Below are positions 26,490 through 35,056 of a stretch of DNA of 64,000 bases, piece by piece. The number at the start of each line of letters is the position of its first letter. Positions within the stretch are counted from its first letter, which is position 1. The stretch spans positions 62,001-126,000 of the forward strand of contig JAPPBX010000090.1 of NCBI GenBank assembly GCA_026702755.1. The letters run 5' to 3'. The position numbers were made by a program, and so were the translations under genes. The notes beneath the pieces are model-generated. The model did no database searches. It had not been told where the DNA came from and worked only from the letters and a program-made list of their open reading frames with translations. This DNA is from Candidatus Poribacteria bacterium (GTDB lineage Bacteria; Poribacteria; WGA-4E; WGA-3G).

Positions 26490-27442
26490 CCAAGTACTTT
26501 TTTGAGTGTTTCGGTGTCCAGATTCCCACCGCTCATCACCATCACAACATGTTTTCCCGCCAATGTATCGGTGAGTTTGTGTGCAGCTGCTATTGGCGAC
26601 GCGCCTGCCCCTTCTGCAAGGTTGTGCGTCCATCGCAATGCCAAACGGATGCCTTCCTTAAGTTCTTCCTCGCTGAGCAATACCATATCGTGAATGCCCT
26701 TTTTAATAATGGAAAACGGAAGCGAGAACGGCACCCGGGTCGCAATACCGTCCGCAATCGTATCGCAGGAATCGGTTTCTACGCGTTGTCCGGTCTTCCA
26801 AGAGCGGTAGATAGCAGGAGCATTCTCCGCTTGTACACCGATAACCTTGACCTTCGGATTAACTGCCTTCGCAACGGTGATAGCCCCGCAGCAACCACTT
26901 CCGCCCCCGATTGGCACAATGATAGCGTCCACATTCGGAAGGCTTTCAAAAATCTCAAGCGAATAGGTGCCGACACCGTGGAAGAGTCCCGGCTCCATAC
27001 ACGGATGAACGTAATAAAGTCCGCGCTCTGCTTGGAGTGTTTCACACAACGCAAGTGCCTCATCAAAATCGTTCCCGTGTTCAATGAGCTCCGCGCCAAA
27101 CGCCCGCATTGCACTATTCTTTTCTGGGTTATTTCCGTACGGGACAACAACAGTGGCTTTAACGCCAAACTGCGATGCTGCATAGGCGATCGACTGCCCA
27201 TGATTGCCACGGGTTGCCGTAAGCACGCCCTTTTCACGCTGCGCTTGTGGTAGATGGTGCATGAAATTCAATCCACCGCGCACCTTAAAACTTCCCGTTG
27301 GATGATGGTTTTCGTGTTTGATGTATGCCTGAAATCCAAGTCGCTCGGATAATTCTGGATAATGAATTAAGGGTGTCTGTTTTAAAAATCGCGCCACGAC
27401 CTTTCTCGCGGCAATGATGTCTTGAAATTTAAGAGTTCCCAC
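26477..27442 (-). CDS. Threonine/serine dehydratase-like PLP enzyme
   Basis: This is a fold-type II PLP enzyme of 321 residues. The PLP lysine is in GSFKVRGGLNF near residue 52, the substrate loop TRGNHGQSIAYAA is near 85, and the phosphate-binding glycine loop is GGGSGCCGAI. It probably deaminates threonine or serine to the 2-oxo acid, or acts as a racemase; it lacks the C-terminal ACT domain, so it is not the allosteric biosynthetic form. The GTG start follows AAAGGAAT. The C-terminus overlaps the convergent TPK-like gene. Confidence 0.87.
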   Translation of the reverse strand: MGTLKFQDIIAARKVVARFLKQTPLIHYPELSERLGFQAYIKHENHHPTGSFKVRGGLNFMHHLPQAQREKGVLTATRGNHGQSIAYAASQFGVKATVVVPYGNNPEKNSAMRAFGAELIEHGNDFDEALALCETLQAERGLYYVHPCMEPGLFHGVGTYSLEIFESLPNVDAIIVPIGGGSGCCGAITVAKAVNPKVKVIGVQAENAPAIYRSWKTGQRVETDSCDTIADGIATRVPFSLPFSIIKKGIHDMVLLSEEELKEGIRLALRWTHNLAEGAGASPIAAAHKLTDTLAGKHVVMVMSGGNLDTETLKKVLGYQL

Positions 27443-27460
27443 TTTTATTCCTTTAGTATA

Positions 27461-27517
27461 GTTGTCAGTTATCAGGTGTCAGAAAAGCATCTACTTACCC
27501 AGCCGAGAACTGACAAC
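27461..27517. repeat. Inverted GTTGTCAGTT repeat
   Basis: GTTGTCAGTT (27461-27470) is matched by AACTGACAAC (27508-27517) across a 37-bp interior. Degenerate CTGATGACT sequence follows. This is a dispersed intergenic repeat type made of CAGTTNTCAG units; no gene is seen in the 188-bp gap. Confidence 0.55.
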
Positions 27518-27630
27518 CAAAAACTGATGACTCTGAAAAATAGCATCTTGTAAACCTAAAAAATCTATGCTAATATGATAACATATCTTAACACGCATAT
27601 CAAAACCAATTGCAGCGAAAGGAAACACAC

Positions 27631-28572
27631 ATGGCGCAAGAATGGCACTCCACACAACTTGAAATTGACGAAACTGACGACCTCATCGAAGTCTGCTATG
27701 AAAATGGATGGACAGATGGACTCCCCGTCGTTCCACCGACACCAGAACGCGTTGAACGGATGCTCAGTGCAACAGATCGGGATCCAGATGAACTCATTGC
27801 AGCAGTCCCACCCAAATGGGGCAGAGCCACAGTTGAGAAAGTTGCAATCAACGCTGTTATGGCAGGATGTAAACCGGCGTATCTGCCGCTTATTCTCACC
27901 GCAGTAGAAGCGATGACCTCCGAACAGTTCAATCTCCACGGTGTCCAAGTCACGACTTCACACGTTGGACCGATGCTCATCGTGAACGGGCCCATCCGAA
28001 AACAATTAGAAATCAACGACGGATTCAATCTCTTTGGGCAAGGGTGGCGTGCAAATGCAACCATCGGTCGCACGCTGAGGCTTGTTTGCACCAATATCGG
28101 TGGGGCGTTACCCGGTGAACTCGACCGCGCGGCATTCGGGCACGCCGGAAAATACACCTGCTGCATCGCTGAAAAAGAGGAAGCGAGTCCTTGGGAACCC
28201 TTGCATACCGAACGCGGGTTTCAAGCGGATGATAACACTATCACCGTTTTCGCCGCCGCTGGTCCTCAAACCGTCAACGATCACGGTAATAACACCGCAG
28301 AAGGCATCCTCAACACAATCGCCCAGAATATTGCCGCTCCGGGGAACAGCAGCGGAGAGACGCTTCTCGTCGTAGGCGTTGAGCATGCAAAAACAATTTC
28401 AGAAGATGGATTCAACAGAGCCGATATCCGACAGTACATCGCTGACACTACACAGCAATACTCAGCGGAAGATTTGCTGCTCATAGTAGCAGGTGGACCT
28501 GCGGGCAGATGGACCATCGTTGTTCCGGGTTGGGGTTCACCGACTTCGCGTGCCGTCACATTGACGGTGTAG
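27631..28572 (+). CDS. UGSC-like family protein of unknown function
   Basis: This 313-residue protein has the conserved block CYENGWTDGLPVVPPTPERVERML, then PKWGRATVEKVAINAVMAGCKPAYLPLI, GPMLIVNGPIRKQLEIN, GWRANATIGRTLRLVCTNIGGALPG and TCCIAEKEEASPWEPLHTERGF. From memory this matches the large domain of UGSC-type (seleno)proteins, but I see no in-frame TGA and no UGSC or CGSC motif. It is predicted cytosolic. The ATG at 27631 with AAAGGA is preferred over a TTG at 27610. It stands alone upstream of the CBS/oxidoreductase group. Confidence 0.6.
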   Translation: MAQEWHSTQLEIDETDDLIEVCYENGWTDGLPVVPPTPERVERMLSATDRDPDELIAAVPPKWGRATVEKVAINAVMAGCKPAYLPLILTAVEAMTSEQFNLHGVQVTTSHVGPMLIVNGPIRKQLEINDGFNLFGQGWRANATIGRTLRLVCTNIGGALPGELDRAAFGHAGKYTCCIAEKEEASPWEPLHTERGFQADDNTITVFAAAGPQTVNDHGNNTAEGILNTIAQNIAAPGNSSGETLLVVGVEHAKTISEDGFNRADIRQYIADTTQQYSAEDLLLIVAGGPAGRWTIVVPGWGSPTSRAVTLTV

Positions 28573-28634
28573 ACGCTGGATAAACCGGGACTGAAGCTAC
28601 AAAATTCAGGTGGAATTTTTCGCTGAAAATATTT

Positions 28635-28663
28635 TTGCAAATCGTCAAAAAATGTGGTATCCT
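28635..28663 (+). promoter_or_regulatory. Promoter for the CBS/oxidoreductase group
   Basis: TTGCAA (28635-28640), a 17-bp spacer and TATCCT (28658-28663) lie 67 bp before the first CBS gene. The same TATCCT -10 form occurs before the iron alcohol dehydrogenase gene. Confidence 0.5.
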
Positions 28664-28729
28664 TTTTAAGCAAAGAGAATAAGAAACTGAAATCTATTTT
28701 CTAACGTTACACTATAAGGAATAGATGCG

Positions 28730-29158
28730 ATGGACGCGAGAACGCTGTCTTTACCTATCAGCACTTTAGATTACAAACAACCTGCCACCGTGCAAGTCGG
28801 CTCCCCTGTTTCCGTTGTCATTGATATGATGCAAGAGGAAGGGCGAGGATGTGTGCTCGTCGTTGATGAAGACGAACAATTAGTTGGAATCATCACGGAG
28901 CGAGATCTACTCCAACATGTGAGCGGTCAGCGCGCCGCACCTACGGAATTTAAGGTTGAACAGGTAATGACACCAGACCCTGAAACACTACGCGCCAGTG
29001 ATCCGATTGCCTTCGCATTAAACTTGATGCACCTCGGGCACTTTCGGCATGTCCCCCTCTGCGTCTGGGATGACCAAGAAGAAGCATATCCCATCGGCAT
29101 AATTTCAACCCGCGATATTCTCGAACATATCGCTATATTCATAGAAAATCAGGAGTAG
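28730..29158 (+). CDS. CBS-domain pair protein 1
   Basis: This 142-residue protein consists of two CBS motifs (a Bateman module) that usually bind adenosine nucleotides. The first runs from ATVQVGSPVSVVIDMMQEEGRGCVLVVDEDEQLVGIITERDLL. The second runs from VMTPDPETLRASDPIAFALNLM to PIGIISTRDILEHI. It has no catalytic domain, so it likely senses ligand and acts on a partner. An AAGGAAT lies upstream of the ATG. A second CBS protein follows 11 bp later. Confidence 0.9.
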   Translation: MDARTLSLPISTLDYKQPATVQVGSPVSVVIDMMQEEGRGCVLVVDEDEQLVGIITERDLLQHVSGQRAAPTEFKVEQVMTPDPETLRASDPIAFALNLMHLGHFRHVPLCVWDDQEEAYPIGIISTRDILEHIAIFIENQE

Positions 29159-29169
29159 GAGGCGTAACC

Positions 29170-29703
29170 GTGCTGTACGACTTGGCAATTGATGAAGAGT
29201 TAGAGCAGATGGACGAAGATGCTGCGTTAAAGGCATGGCGCGCGCAAGAAATTCAGATTTCGCTTAAAGATCTGATGCGTCCTATTGTCACCATTGACAT
29301 CAACTATAGCACAAACGAAGCAATTGATCTGCTCTTAGCACACAAAATCGGTGCAGCACCTGTTGTGGAGAATGGCAGGCTCCGCGGGATTTTTAGTGAG
29401 CGAGACGTGCTAAACAAAATTCTCAACAAGCAAGTTGGAGACTTGGACCACATCGGCGTTGAAGAATTCATGATAGCAGATCCACAGACAGCGCAACCAG
29501 AAGACTCACTGAATACCGCCATTCTTTATATGGCGAGCGGTGGCTATCGCCACGTTCCTATTGTTGATACCGAGAATCGTCCCCTCGGCATGGTATCCAT
29601 TCGTGATGTCATCTCCTATCTCGTAGAGGAATTTCCGCAAGAGGTCTTAACGCTACCTCCGAAACCCGTTCGGGATGCCTTTAAAGCCCGCGAGGGAGCG
29701 TAG
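29170..29703 (+). CDS. CBS-domain pair protein 2
   Basis: This second Bateman-module protein has 177 residues, with an acidic N-terminal extension (ELEQMDEDAALKAWRAQEIQ) before two CBS motifs. The first ends AAPVVENGRLRGIFSERDVLNKIL and the second ends VPIVDTENRPLGMVSIRDVISYL. The start is GTG with AGGAGG eight bases upstream. It lies 120 bp ahead of the 2-oxoacid oxidoreductase genes on the same strand, and the two CBS proteins may form a heteromeric nucleotide sensor. A regulatory role on the oxidoreductase is only an inference from position. Confidence 0.9.
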   Translation: MLYDLAIDEELEQMDEDAALKAWRAQEIQISLKDLMRPIVTIDINYSTNEAIDLLLAHKIGAAPVVENGRLRGIFSERDVLNKILNKQVGDLDHIGVEEFMIADPQTAQPEDSLNTAILYMASGGYRHVPIVDTENRPLGMVSIRDVISYLVEEFPQEVLTLPPKPVRDAFKAREGA

Positions 29704-29823
29704 ATGTTTTTTTAAATCTTATATTTTTCAGGTGCGGTTTCCGAGCGCGAACCCTATGTTTGAATATCCCGAAGGCGCGCCTCTCAAGCGTACACCTATC
29801 ATAGAAAAAAGGAAACGATTGTA

Positions 29824-31677
29824 ATGCGTAAGCCAGTAGAGCAAATTGAGGAAGCGACAATTCTATTTGCTGGCGACTCCGGCGATGGGTCACAGACCAT
29901 TGGCACGCAAATGACAGAAACCACCGCCCTCATTGGTAACGATGTCGCTACACTCCCCGATTACCCCGCCGAGATTCGCGCACCCGCAGGATCGTTAGCA
30001 GGGGTGTCCGGGTTCCAACTCCATTTCTCAAGCGAACAGATTCACACCCCTGGAGATCTTTGCGATGTCCTCGTCGCAATGAACCCCGCTGCCTTAAAGG
30101 TTCACCTCAATAAACTTAAACCCAACGGTATCCTCATTGTAAATGTTGATAATTTTGCAGACCGCAATCTACGCCTCGCGGGGTATGAAAGTAATCCACT
30201 TGAAGACGATGCACTTACAAAATATCAAGTTTTCCAAGTTGAACTCACGCAGCTCACCCGAAAAGCACTCGAAACAACGGACTTGACGACAGGAGAAATT
30301 GATCGGTGTAAAAACTTTTTCGCACTCGGTATGATCCTTTGGTTCTACAATCGTCCGATGGAATACACGATGAAGTGGATCAAGGTGAAGTTCGCTAAAA
30401 AACCTGAGTACATTGAATCAAACATCCTTGCACTCCGCGCAGGAAATACCTATTGCGAAGCCACTGAACAGTTTGCTGTCTCCTATGATGTCAAGCCAGC
30501 TGTTTTTGAACCGGGCACTTACCGAAATATTGAGGGCAATATGGCAACAGTGCTGGGACTTGTCGCAGCTTCACATCAATCCGGTTTACCGCTTGTGTAC
30601 GGCAGTTACCCGATAACGCCTGCGAGTGATATTCTCCACGGACTCGCCCAGTACCGAAATTTCGGGGTCGTCACAATGCAGATGGAAGATGAAATCGCCG
30701 CCGTTGGAGTTGCAATCGGTGCTGCCTTTAGTGGTGCGCTCGGCGTTACCGGTAGTAGTGGTCCGGGGCTCGCACTCAAATCGGAGGCGATTAATCTCGC
30801 CATGATTGCCGAACTCCCAATCGTGATATGTAACATTCAGCGTGCAGGTCCTTCAACGGGAATGCCAACAAAAACAGAACAATCGGACTTGTTGCAAATG
30901 TTTTATGGCAGGAACGGCGAATCGCCCGTTCCGATCATTGCCTCGTCTCGTCCTTATGACTGTTTTGAGGCGGTCTATGAAGCCTGCCGTATCGCCGTGA
31001 AATATAGGACACCGGTGATCTTTCTCTCCGATCTCTACATCGGGATGGGAGCTGAACCGTGGAAAATCCCTCAACTCTCTGAATTACCAGAAATTAGAGC
31101 TAACTTTGCAGTGAGCGCAGATACCAATAATGGATTTGAACCTTATCTACGCGATCCGAAGACTTTGGCGCGTCCGTGGGCAAAACCCGGTACCTCCGGC
31201 TTAGAGCACCGCATCGGTGGTTTAGAGAAATCAGATGTGACGGGACACGTCAGTTACGATGCCGAAAACCACGAGAAAATGGTGGAAATCCGAGCAGAAA
31301 AGGTTGCTCGCATCGCGGATGACATTCCACCTACCGAGATCTTTGGAGCACAGGAAGGCGAAATTCTCCTGCTGGGTTGGGGTGGCACCTACGGCGCAAT
31401 CCGAACCGTAGTGGAAAACTGCGTTGCTGAAGGACTCCCGATAGGACACGTGCATCTCCGGCATCTCAATCCTTTCCCAAATGACTTAGACGACATTCTA
31501 CAGAGATTCAAAAAGATTTTAATTCCCGAACTCAACAGCGGTCAGCTCCTCCAACTCATTCGTAGCACCTATCTCATCAATGCAGTCGGACTTAACAAGG
31601 TGCAAGGACAACCCTTCCACGTTTTTGAGTTGCATGCCAAAATTGACGAAATACTTAAAGAAATAGGACATCTTTAG
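29824..31677 (+). CDS. korA: 2-oxoacid:acceptor oxidoreductase, fused gamma-alpha subunit
   Basis: This 617-residue subunit of a 2-oxoglutarate-type ferredoxin oxidoreductase has the gamma domain first and the alpha domain second. The gamma part has FAGDSGDGSQTIG and EIRAPAGSLAGVSGFQLHFS. The alpha part has YPITPASDILHGLAQ, a KorA hallmark, and VTGSSGPGLALKSEAINLAMIAELPIV. It oxidises a 2-oxoacid with CoA and reduces ferredoxin. AAAGGAA precedes the ATG. The beta subunit follows 27 bp later. The CBS-pair genes lie directly upstream. Confidence 0.93.
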   Translation: MRKPVEQIEEATILFAGDSGDGSQTIGTQMTETTALIGNDVATLPDYPAEIRAPAGSLAGVSGFQLHFSSEQIHTPGDLCDVLVAMNPAALKVHLNKLKPNGILIVNVDNFADRNLRLAGYESNPLEDDALTKYQVFQVELTQLTRKALETTDLTTGEIDRCKNFFALGMILWFYNRPMEYTMKWIKVKFAKKPEYIESNILALRAGNTYCEATEQFAVSYDVKPAVFEPGTYRNIEGNMATVLGLVAASHQSGLPLVYGSYPITPASDILHGLAQYRNFGVVTMQMEDEIAAVGVAIGAAFSGALGVTGSSGPGLALKSEAINLAMIAELPIVICNIQRAGPSTGMPTKTEQSDLLQMFYGRNGESPVPIIASSRPYDCFEAVYEACRIAVKYRTPVIFLSDLYIGMGAEPWKIPQLSELPEIRANFAVSADTNNGFEPYLRDPKTLARPWAKPGTSGLEHRIGGLEKSDVTGHVSYDAENHEKMVEIRAEKVARIADDIPPTEIFGAQEGEILLLGWGGTYGAIRTVVENCVAEGLPIGHVHLRHLNPFPNDLDDILQRFKKILIPELNSGQLLQLIRSTYLINAVGLNKVQGQPFHVFELHAKIDEILKEIGHL

Positions 31678-31704
31678 CCTCAAACGCCAAAGGGGTAACA
31701 CACT

Positions 31705-32754
31705 ATGAAAAGGAAAAGAACTTCTCGCATCCCCGCCGGGGCACCGACTCTCACAAGAGCGGATTTTAAATCCGATCAAGACACACGCTGGTGCCCGGGT
31801 TGCGGCGACTATTCAATTCTTACCCAGACACAACACATCATGCCTGAACTCGGCATCCCAAAGGAAAACATCGTCTTTATTTCTGGCATCGGGTGTTCAA
31901 GCCGATTCCCATACTACATGAACACCTACGGTTTTCACACCATTCATGGTAGAGCACCTACCATCGCCTCTGGCGTGAAAATGGCGAACCCTGACCTCTC
32001 TGTATGGGTTATCACGGGTGACGGCGATGCACTTTCAATTGGGGGCAACCACTTCATCCACTTGATGCGCCGGAATTTCGACATCAACGTGCTGCTGTTC
32101 AACAACCGGGTCTACGGGCTCACAAAGGGACAATATTCACCGACATCTGAACGAGGCCACCAAATGTATCAGTCCAATCCACTCGGCTCATTGGACACCC
32201 CTTTTAATCCTATCAGTCTTGCACTGGCTTCGGGTGCTACGTTCGTGGCACGTTCTGTTGACATAGATTCAGGACACCTGCGTCCCATGCTTAAGGCCGC
32301 CTTTGAACATAAAGGCACCTCTTTCATCGAAATCTATCAAAACTGCCACATCTATAACGACGATACCTTCAAACTATACAGAGAAAAAGAGCTTAAAGCC
32401 GACAATACGGTGCGTCTGGAACACGGCGAACCTCTCGTTTTCGGTGCGGAAAGTGATAAGGGTATCCGACTTAACGGTTTCCAGCCTGAAGTCGTTGACC
32501 TCACAGACGGCGAGCACACCATTGATGACCTCATCGTCCACGACCAATACGCCGAGGATACTACCTTAGCAAACTTCCTCTCGGGGATGAGCGACACACC
32601 TGACATGCCACATCCGATGGGTATCTTTCGCAGTGTTCGTCACCCCTGCTACGAGGATCTGATGACAAACCAAGTCCGCACTGCCAAAGAACGCATGGGC
32701 GACGGTGACCTTGAGGCACTCCTCAACGATGGCGAAACATGGACCGTGTCATAG
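31705..32754 (+). CDS. korB: 2-oxoacid:acceptor oxidoreductase, beta subunit
   Basis: This is the TPP- and Fe-S-binding beta subunit, 349 residues. The WCPGCGDYSIL motif gives two of the cluster cysteines, GIGCSSRFPYYMNTYGFHTIHGRAPTIA is the conserved beta-subunit stretch, and the TPP-binding segment is GDGDALSIGGNHFIHLMRRN followed by NNRVYGLTKGQYSPTS. Substrate preference for 2-oxoglutarate is likely from the pairing with a KorA-like alpha subunit. No separate ferredoxin-like delta subunit is encoded next to it. Confidence 0.93.
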   Translation: MKRKRTSRIPAGAPTLTRADFKSDQDTRWCPGCGDYSILTQTQHIMPELGIPKENIVFISGIGCSSRFPYYMNTYGFHTIHGRAPTIASGVKMANPDLSVWVITGDGDALSIGGNHFIHLMRRNFDINVLLFNNRVYGLTKGQYSPTSERGHQMYQSNPLGSLDTPFNPISLALASGATFVARSVDIDSGHLRPMLKAAFEHKGTSFIEIYQNCHIYNDDTFKLYREKELKADNTVRLEHGEPLVFGAESDKGIRLNGFQPEVVDLTDGEHTIDDLIVHDQYAEDTTLANFLSGMSDTPDMPHPMGIFRSVRHPCYEDLMTNQVRTAKERMGDGDLEALLNDGETWTVS

Positions 32755-32912
32755 GACTGATTTACACCCTGATGCGTTGTAGGACAGACAGTGCTAACAA
32801 ACGTCTTCAATCCGTGAATATGTTCCTTCGGTTCGTTCAACGACTCAAGTGGCAGTCTGAAGTCGCAACTTCTCAAAGCTGATTGGCTGCCTAATTTGGG
32901 AGGACCCCGACC

Positions 32913-33686
32913 ATGAAGATTTACATTCTAACCGACTTAGAAGGTGTCGCGATGGTATCCCGTTTCAGTCAAACCCGTGAAGAGGGTCCCCAGAAACAGA
33001 CAGCCATGAAATTGCTGACACAAGAGGTAAATGCTGCTGTTGATGGCATTCTTGATGTGGATTCGGACGCAGAAATCGTCGTCTGGGATGGACACGGGAC
33101 TGGCGGGATTGATGTAGCCGAATTTCATCCCAAGGCGAAACTAATTGCGCGGGGTCCCATTCGTCCCCCTTACTATCTTGACGCAACCTATGACGTACTC
33201 TTCTTCTTAGGACAGCACGCCATGGCAGGCACGCCAAACGCCCCGTTGAGCCATACATATTCCTCGTTATCAATTGAATACTACAAACTCAACGGTGAAA
33301 TGATCGGAGAATTCGGATGCCGTGCAGCACTCGCAGGCACTTTCGATGTTCCAACGGTTTTCATCTCCGGCGACGATAAAGCAGTTGCAGAAGCAAAACA
33401 ACTTATTCCCGGCATTTATGGTGTTGAAACCAAACAGGGACTCGGACAGGAACTCGCGCTACATCTATCACCGCAACGGTCGCGAGAATTGATTCGAGAG
33501 ACTGCCGCGGTGGCTTGCAGAAATATCTCTGAGATTGCCCCGTTGAAAATTGATCCACCTTACGAGTTTGAAGTCCGAGTTCTTGACGGCAAATCAATTG
33601 ACGGGTATCTGAAACGGGGTGCAGTGAAGATTGATGATCGCACCGTTCGCTGGCACAGCGATGACCTGTGCGCCCTGTCTATTTAA
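32913..33686 (+). CDS. M55-family D-aminopeptidase (DppA-like)
   Basis: This zinc D-aminopeptidase-like protein has 257 residues. The metal ligands of the family are visible: Asp and Glu in TDLEG (residues 7-11), His in WDGHGTGGID, His in FLGQHAMAG and Glu in GEMIGEFG. Related DppA enzymes release D-alanine from D-Ala peptides during cell-wall turnover. GGGAGGA lies about seven bases before the ATG. It is not tightly linked to neighbours, being 158 bp after korB. Confidence 0.9.
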   Translation: MKIYILTDLEGVAMVSRFSQTREEGPQKQTAMKLLTQEVNAAVDGILDVDSDAEIVVWDGHGTGGIDVAEFHPKAKLIARGPIRPPYYLDATYDVLFFLGQHAMAGTPNAPLSHTYSSLSIEYYKLNGEMIGEFGCRAALAGTFDVPTVFISGDDKAVAEAKQLIPGIYGVETKQGLGQELALHLSPQRSRELIRETAAVACRNISEIAPLKIDPPYEFEVRVLDGKSIDGYLKRGAVKIDDRTVRWHSDDLCALSI

Positions 33687-33744
33687 CATAACCTCGCCTT
33701 ACATTATTTTAGGTGATCTCCAACCCCAACTGCTATTCCGCTGT

Positions 33745-33770
33745 AGGAGCGAGTTGTGCTCGCGACTCCT
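33745..33770. repeat. Dispersed GGAGCGAG...CTCGCGACTCC hairpin
   Basis: AGGAG-CGAG (33745-33753) pairs with CTCG-CGA-CTCCT (33759-33770), giving a bulged hairpin with a TTGTG loop. The preceding sequence CTGTAGGAG has a partial echo near 46275 (CTGTAGGA). It looks like a REP-type intergenic repeat. Confidence 0.5.
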
Positions 33771-33784
33771 AACTGTCCTTTCCC

Positions 33785-33814
33785 TTGACTTTCCGTCTTA
33801 GAATCTGGTATCCT
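33785..33814 (+). promoter_or_regulatory. Promoter for the iron alcohol dehydrogenase gene
   Basis: TTGACT (33785-33790), an 18-bp spacer and TATCCT (33809-33814) form a promoter. This places the gene start downstream of the in-frame TTG at 33785, which is part of the -35 box. Confidence 0.55.
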
Positions 33815-33934
33815 GTTACAGGAGCTTATACATATAATCTTTTGCTGGCACGCCTTGAAAAAGGCGAGGTTAGAACCTTCACTTGCAAAAAACTAAAATT
33901 TACAAACGCGCTCTATTATATTCTGATTTCGTCC

Positions 33935-35056
33935 ATGGAAGCTTTTGACTGCGAACTGAAACAACAGGTTATCTTCGGTGATAACACGATTGAGAGACTC
34001 GGTGAACTGACGCGCTCACTCGGAGGGAGCCGCGTTCTCGTCACGACAGATCGGGGTATCGAAAAGGTGGGCATCCTCGCGAGAGCCGTCTCAGCCCTGC
34101 AAAGCGAAAGGATCGCCGCTTACGTTTTTCCCGATGTTACGTCCAACCCGACGACAGAAGACGTTGACGCTGCGGTAGCGTTCGCGAAAACTAACGCGCC
34201 GATAGACCTAATCATCGGACTCGGTGGTGGCAGCTCAATGGATTGTGCGAAAGGGGCAAACTTCCTGCTCACAAATGGCGGCAAAATGGAAGACTACTGG
34301 GGCACCAACAAAGCAACCCAACCGATGCTCCCCTCCATCGGCATTCCGACGACCATTGGCACCGGCAGCGAAGCACAGTCCTTCGCGCTCATTGCACAGG
34401 CGGACACCCATAGCAAAATGGCGTGCGGCGATAAAAAGGCGCGATTCGGCACTGTCATCTTGGATGCAACACTTACGAAAACCTTGCCGAGACCAATCGC
34501 AGCAATCACAGGGATAGACGCTATCGCGCACGCTGTTGAAAGCTTCGTCTCAACCAGACACAACCCGATGTCACAAATGTTCTCACGACACGCATGGGAG
34601 TTGCTAAACGCTCACTTTGAGGCGTGCCTTGAACCCAACAATTCCACAGCCCGAAGCAAGATGTTATTCGGTGCTTATCTGGCGGGACTCGCAATCGAAA
34701 ATTCGATGCTCGGTGCCGCGCATGCGTGTGCTAACCCCTTGACAGCGAGATACGATATTATCCACGGTGTCGCTGTTGCGTTGATGCTACCACACGTCAT
34801 CCGACTCAACAGCACTGTGTCAGGAGAAGCCTATCGTGAACTGTACCCGGACGGAGATTTAGCGGACAGAATTACAACACTAAAGCAGATCGGCAATTTA
34901 CCGAACAGACTTCGGGATTACCCTGTCCAATACACGATAGGAACAACAGACATACCGACATTGGCAAAGGAAGCGGCAACACAGTGGACAGCGCAGTTCA
35001 ACCCGCGCCCTTTGAATGTCAGAGATTTTATGGCACTTTATGAACAGGTTTATTGA
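33935..35056 (+). CDS. Iron-containing alcohol dehydrogenase
   Basis: This NAD(P)-dependent alcohol or sugar-alcohol dehydrogenase of the iron-dependent family has 373 residues. It has the dinucleotide site GLGGGSSMDCAKGANF near 100, then TIGTGSEAQSF. The metal ligands are in GIDAIAHAVES (Asp and His), AAHACANPL and HGVAVALMLPH. The frame opens at TTG 33785, but that lies in the promoter and the extra 50 residues do not fit the family, so the ATG at 33935 is preferred. The 3' end overlaps the next gene by about 17 bp. Confidence 0.9.
   Translation: MEAFDCELKQQVIFGDNTIERLGELTRSLGGSRVLVTTDRGIEKVGILARAVSALQSERIAAYVFPDVTSNPTTEDVDAAVAFAKTNAPIDLIIGLGGGSSMDCAKGANFLLTNGGKMEDYWGTNKATQPMLPSIGIPTTIGTGSEAQSFALIAQADTHSKMACGDKKARFGTVILDATLTKTLPRPIAAITGIDAIAHAVESFVSTRHNPMSQMFSRHAWELLNAHFEACLEPNNSTARSKMLFGAYLAGLAIENSMLGAAHACANPLTARYDIIHGVAVALMLPHVIRLNSTVSGEAYRELYPDGDLADRITTLKQIGNLPNRLRDYPVQYTIGTTDIPTLAKEAATQWTAQFNPRPLNVRDFMALYEQVY

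Noticed and set aside
26354-27253. 299-residue plus-strand open frame
   Set aside because: It runs antisense to the PLP dehydratase gene, which has clear catalytic motifs. The frame has no recognised domain and is explained as a shadow.
27631-28572. Selenoprotein with recoded TGA
   Set aside because: The open frame ends at an ordinary TAG, and no in-frame TGA or SECIS-like hairpin was seen.
33785-33934. TTG start of the iron alcohol dehydrogenase at 33785
   Set aside because: The TTG is part of a -35 box and the extra 50 residues do not match the family; the ATG at 33935 fits.
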